Source: Anaerolineales bacterium UBA1136
Lineage (GTDB): Bacteria > Chloroflexota > Anaerolineae > Anaerolineales > UBA11657
Direction: 5' to 3'
DNA: 8,104 nt
Assembly (NCBI GenBank): GCA_002311455.1
Contig: DCAJ01000047.1
Coordinates: forward strand, 1-8,104
Shown: one piece after another, positions 7,101 through 8,104 of the stretch
Layout: every line of letters starts with the position of its first letter
Position numbering within the stretch: position 1 is the stretch's first letter
The notes under the pieces: generated by a model
Database searches by the model: none
Told to the model about the DNA's origin: nothing
The model's input: the letters and a program-made list of their open reading frames with translations, nothing else
Made by a program: the position numbers and the translations under genes

Positions 7101-8104
7101 AGTCTAGGAACCTCAGTTGGCAAAGTAGCAACCGTTGATTTACGTATAACCCACAATCGAAGATGTTTTACACTACTATAACCAATGTCCACTACCACGT
7201 GTGCTGACAGGATTAAATATAATGGCATTATCGGAAATAGATAACGTGGAATAATAGTCAAAATAGCATAGACTCCGCTAAAATACAAAATTACAATTGC
7301 AAAAATACTCCATTTTCGAAAATCTCGCCTTTGCACAACCATATATATTAGCGATGCTGCAATAGAACCATAATGGAGGGTATATATCCATAGTTTTGGG
7401 AAAAATGCAGGTAATCTTATTATATCCATTAGTGAGTTCTCGGATTTACTAGAAATCATATCCTTTATACTCTCGTTACCAAGGACCACACCAATAGCTA
7501 CAGTTCCAAAAGGTTGTAAGTAAGCCTCACCTAGTCGGCTTATGCGCAAACGCAAGAACCCTATCGGATCAGAAGCAATAATATTGATTGCATCAGTAAG
7601 ATAGCTATATCGATCTGCACCACCATCTCCTATGCGTAAATCATCGATCTGTTCCATCATTTCTAGTTTTCTCAATGAGCGACCATCTCCTTGAGTACCC
7701 ATCCAGAAATGCGCTGCTCCACCATGTGTAATCTTAGGACTTCCAAATAACACCCAGTTCCGCACCATCCATGGAGTGACAACTATAGCAAATCCAGACA
7801 GCAAGAACACCCAAGAACGCCATACTCGTAACTCGCTCCTTAACAAATACAAATGTAAAAGAAATATTAATGGTAAGAACTGGACCACTCCGCGTGTGAG
7901 AGCAGTAATACCTGTGGAAATGCCAACTAATATCCATAGGTTAGTATTATTTCTTTCTATAGCAACCAAATACAACCATACGCTAAGCATCAACAACATA
8001 GTTAGTAAGCTTTCCGTGGAGACAGATCCACTTTCCACAATGAATCGTAAATCCACGGCCATCAACACAGCTGCCACAATACCAACCTCTGGTCGAATAC
8101 ACCG
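7097..8104 (-). CDS. GT39/ArnT-like membrane glycosyltransferase, N-terminus missing
   Basis: 335 codons are visible. The frame is open to the right edge with no stop, so the GTG at 8077 is not the true start; the first membrane segment and the catalytic acidic loop must lie outside the window. Visible features (numbered from the edge) are STESLLTMLL (29-38), equivalent to the LTEALF stretch of GT39 proteins, ALTRG (68-72), VTPWMVRN (109-116) and IPRYLFPIMPLY (285-296) near the C-terminus, with about seven hydrophobic segments and one large soluble loop (about 121-238). Such GT-C enzymes sit in the cytoplasmic membrane and move a sugar from a polyprenyl phosphate to an acceptor outside. It has no long C-terminal extension, unlike the leftmost gene, and ends in a short basic tail. 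The stop overlaps the next start by 4 bases. The family assignment is fairly firm, the substrate unknown. Confidence 0.85.
   Translation of the reverse strand, partial: RCIRPEVGIVAAVLMAVDLRFIVESGSVSTESLLTMLLMLSVWLYLVAIERNNTNLWILVGISTGITALTRGVVQFLPLIFLLHLYLLRSELRVWRSWVFLLSGFAIVVTPWMVRNWVLFGSPKITHGGAAHFWMGTQGDGRSLRKLEMMEQIDDLRIGDGGADRYSYLTDAINIIASDPIGFLRLRISRLGEAYLQPFGTVAIGVVLGNESIKDMISSKSENSLMDIIRLPAFFPKLWIYTLHYGSIAASLIYMVVQRRDFRKWSIFAIVILYFSGVYAILTIIPRYLFPIMPLYLILSAHVVVDIGYSSVKHLRLWVIRKSTVATLPTEVPRL
7110..7115 (-). promoter_or_regulatory. Shine-Dalgarno TGAGGT preceding the GTG start of the GT4 gene
   Basis: TGAGGT on the minus strand ends 9 to 10 bases before the GTG at 7100 and lies in the last codons of the upstream membrane protein. 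It supports the GTG start, which also forms a GTGA stop-start overlap. Confidence 0.5.

Larger units (their letters stand above)
1..8104 (-). other. Probable single transcription unit for surface glycan assembly
   Basis: Six same-strand genes with junctions of -4, +2, +3, -11 and -8 bases. There is no intergenic stretch longer than 3 bases and no visible promoter, terminator hairpin or regulator gene. The order is GT-C, GT4, 4-epimerase, GT4, WecA-type initiator, GT-C. The promoter and the end of the transcript lie outside the window. Confidence 0.8.

Noticed and set aside
8075..8077. GTG as the start of the rightmost membrane protein
   Set aside because: The frame continues without a stop to the window edge, and the first membrane segment and catalytic loop of the GT39 fold are missing if it starts here.

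Overview
The window is a single block of cell-surface glycan biosynthesis genes, all on the minus strand, transcribed from base 8104 towards base 1. Six coding regions fill essentially every base. The rightmost lacks its N-terminus and the leftmost lacks its C-terminus because both run off the window. In transcription order they are: a GT39/ArnT-like membrane glycosyltransferase (partial), a GT4 glycosyltransferase, a GalE/WbpP-type UDP-hexose(NAc) 4-epimerase, a second GT4 glycosyltransferase, a WecA/TagO-type polyprenyl-phosphate sugar-1-phosphate transferase with a large extra C-terminal domain, and a large GT39-like membrane protein with an extracytoplasmic C-terminal extension (partial). 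Junctions are a 4-base overlap, 2- and 3-base gaps, then 11- and 8-base overlaps, so there is no intergenic space for a promoter or terminator. No RNA gene, mobile element, repeat array or CRISPR was seen.

The best guess for the host is a Chloroflexota bacterium of moderately low GC (about 42%, counted by hand over five 60-base rows). This rests on protein style: the leftmost membrane protein ends in a 'GYD...PPP...RPG' stretch like the start of the beta-sandwich often appended to GT39-like proteins of Chloroflexota, and the transferase carries the DNMDG form of its signature. This is inference; no marker gene is present.

The likely pathway is as follows. The WecA-like enzyme loads a HexNAc-1-phosphate onto a polyprenyl phosphate on the cytoplasmic face. 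The epimerase supplies an epimeric UDP-sugar; a serine at the gatekeeper position suggests it accepts UDP-GlcNAc/UDP-GalNAc. The two soluble GT4 enzymes extend the lipid-linked glycan. The two GT-C membrane proteins act outside the membrane with polyprenyl-phosphate-linked donors. Flippase, polymerase and ligase genes are not in the window.

The most interesting feature is the C-terminal third of the WecA-like protein. Read by eye, it is a shortened and degenerate YvcK/CofD-type domain. Free-standing YvcK proteins bind UDP-GlcNAc, a substrate of WecA-type enzymes, so the fusion may be a built-in regulatory or sensor module on the committing step of the pathway.
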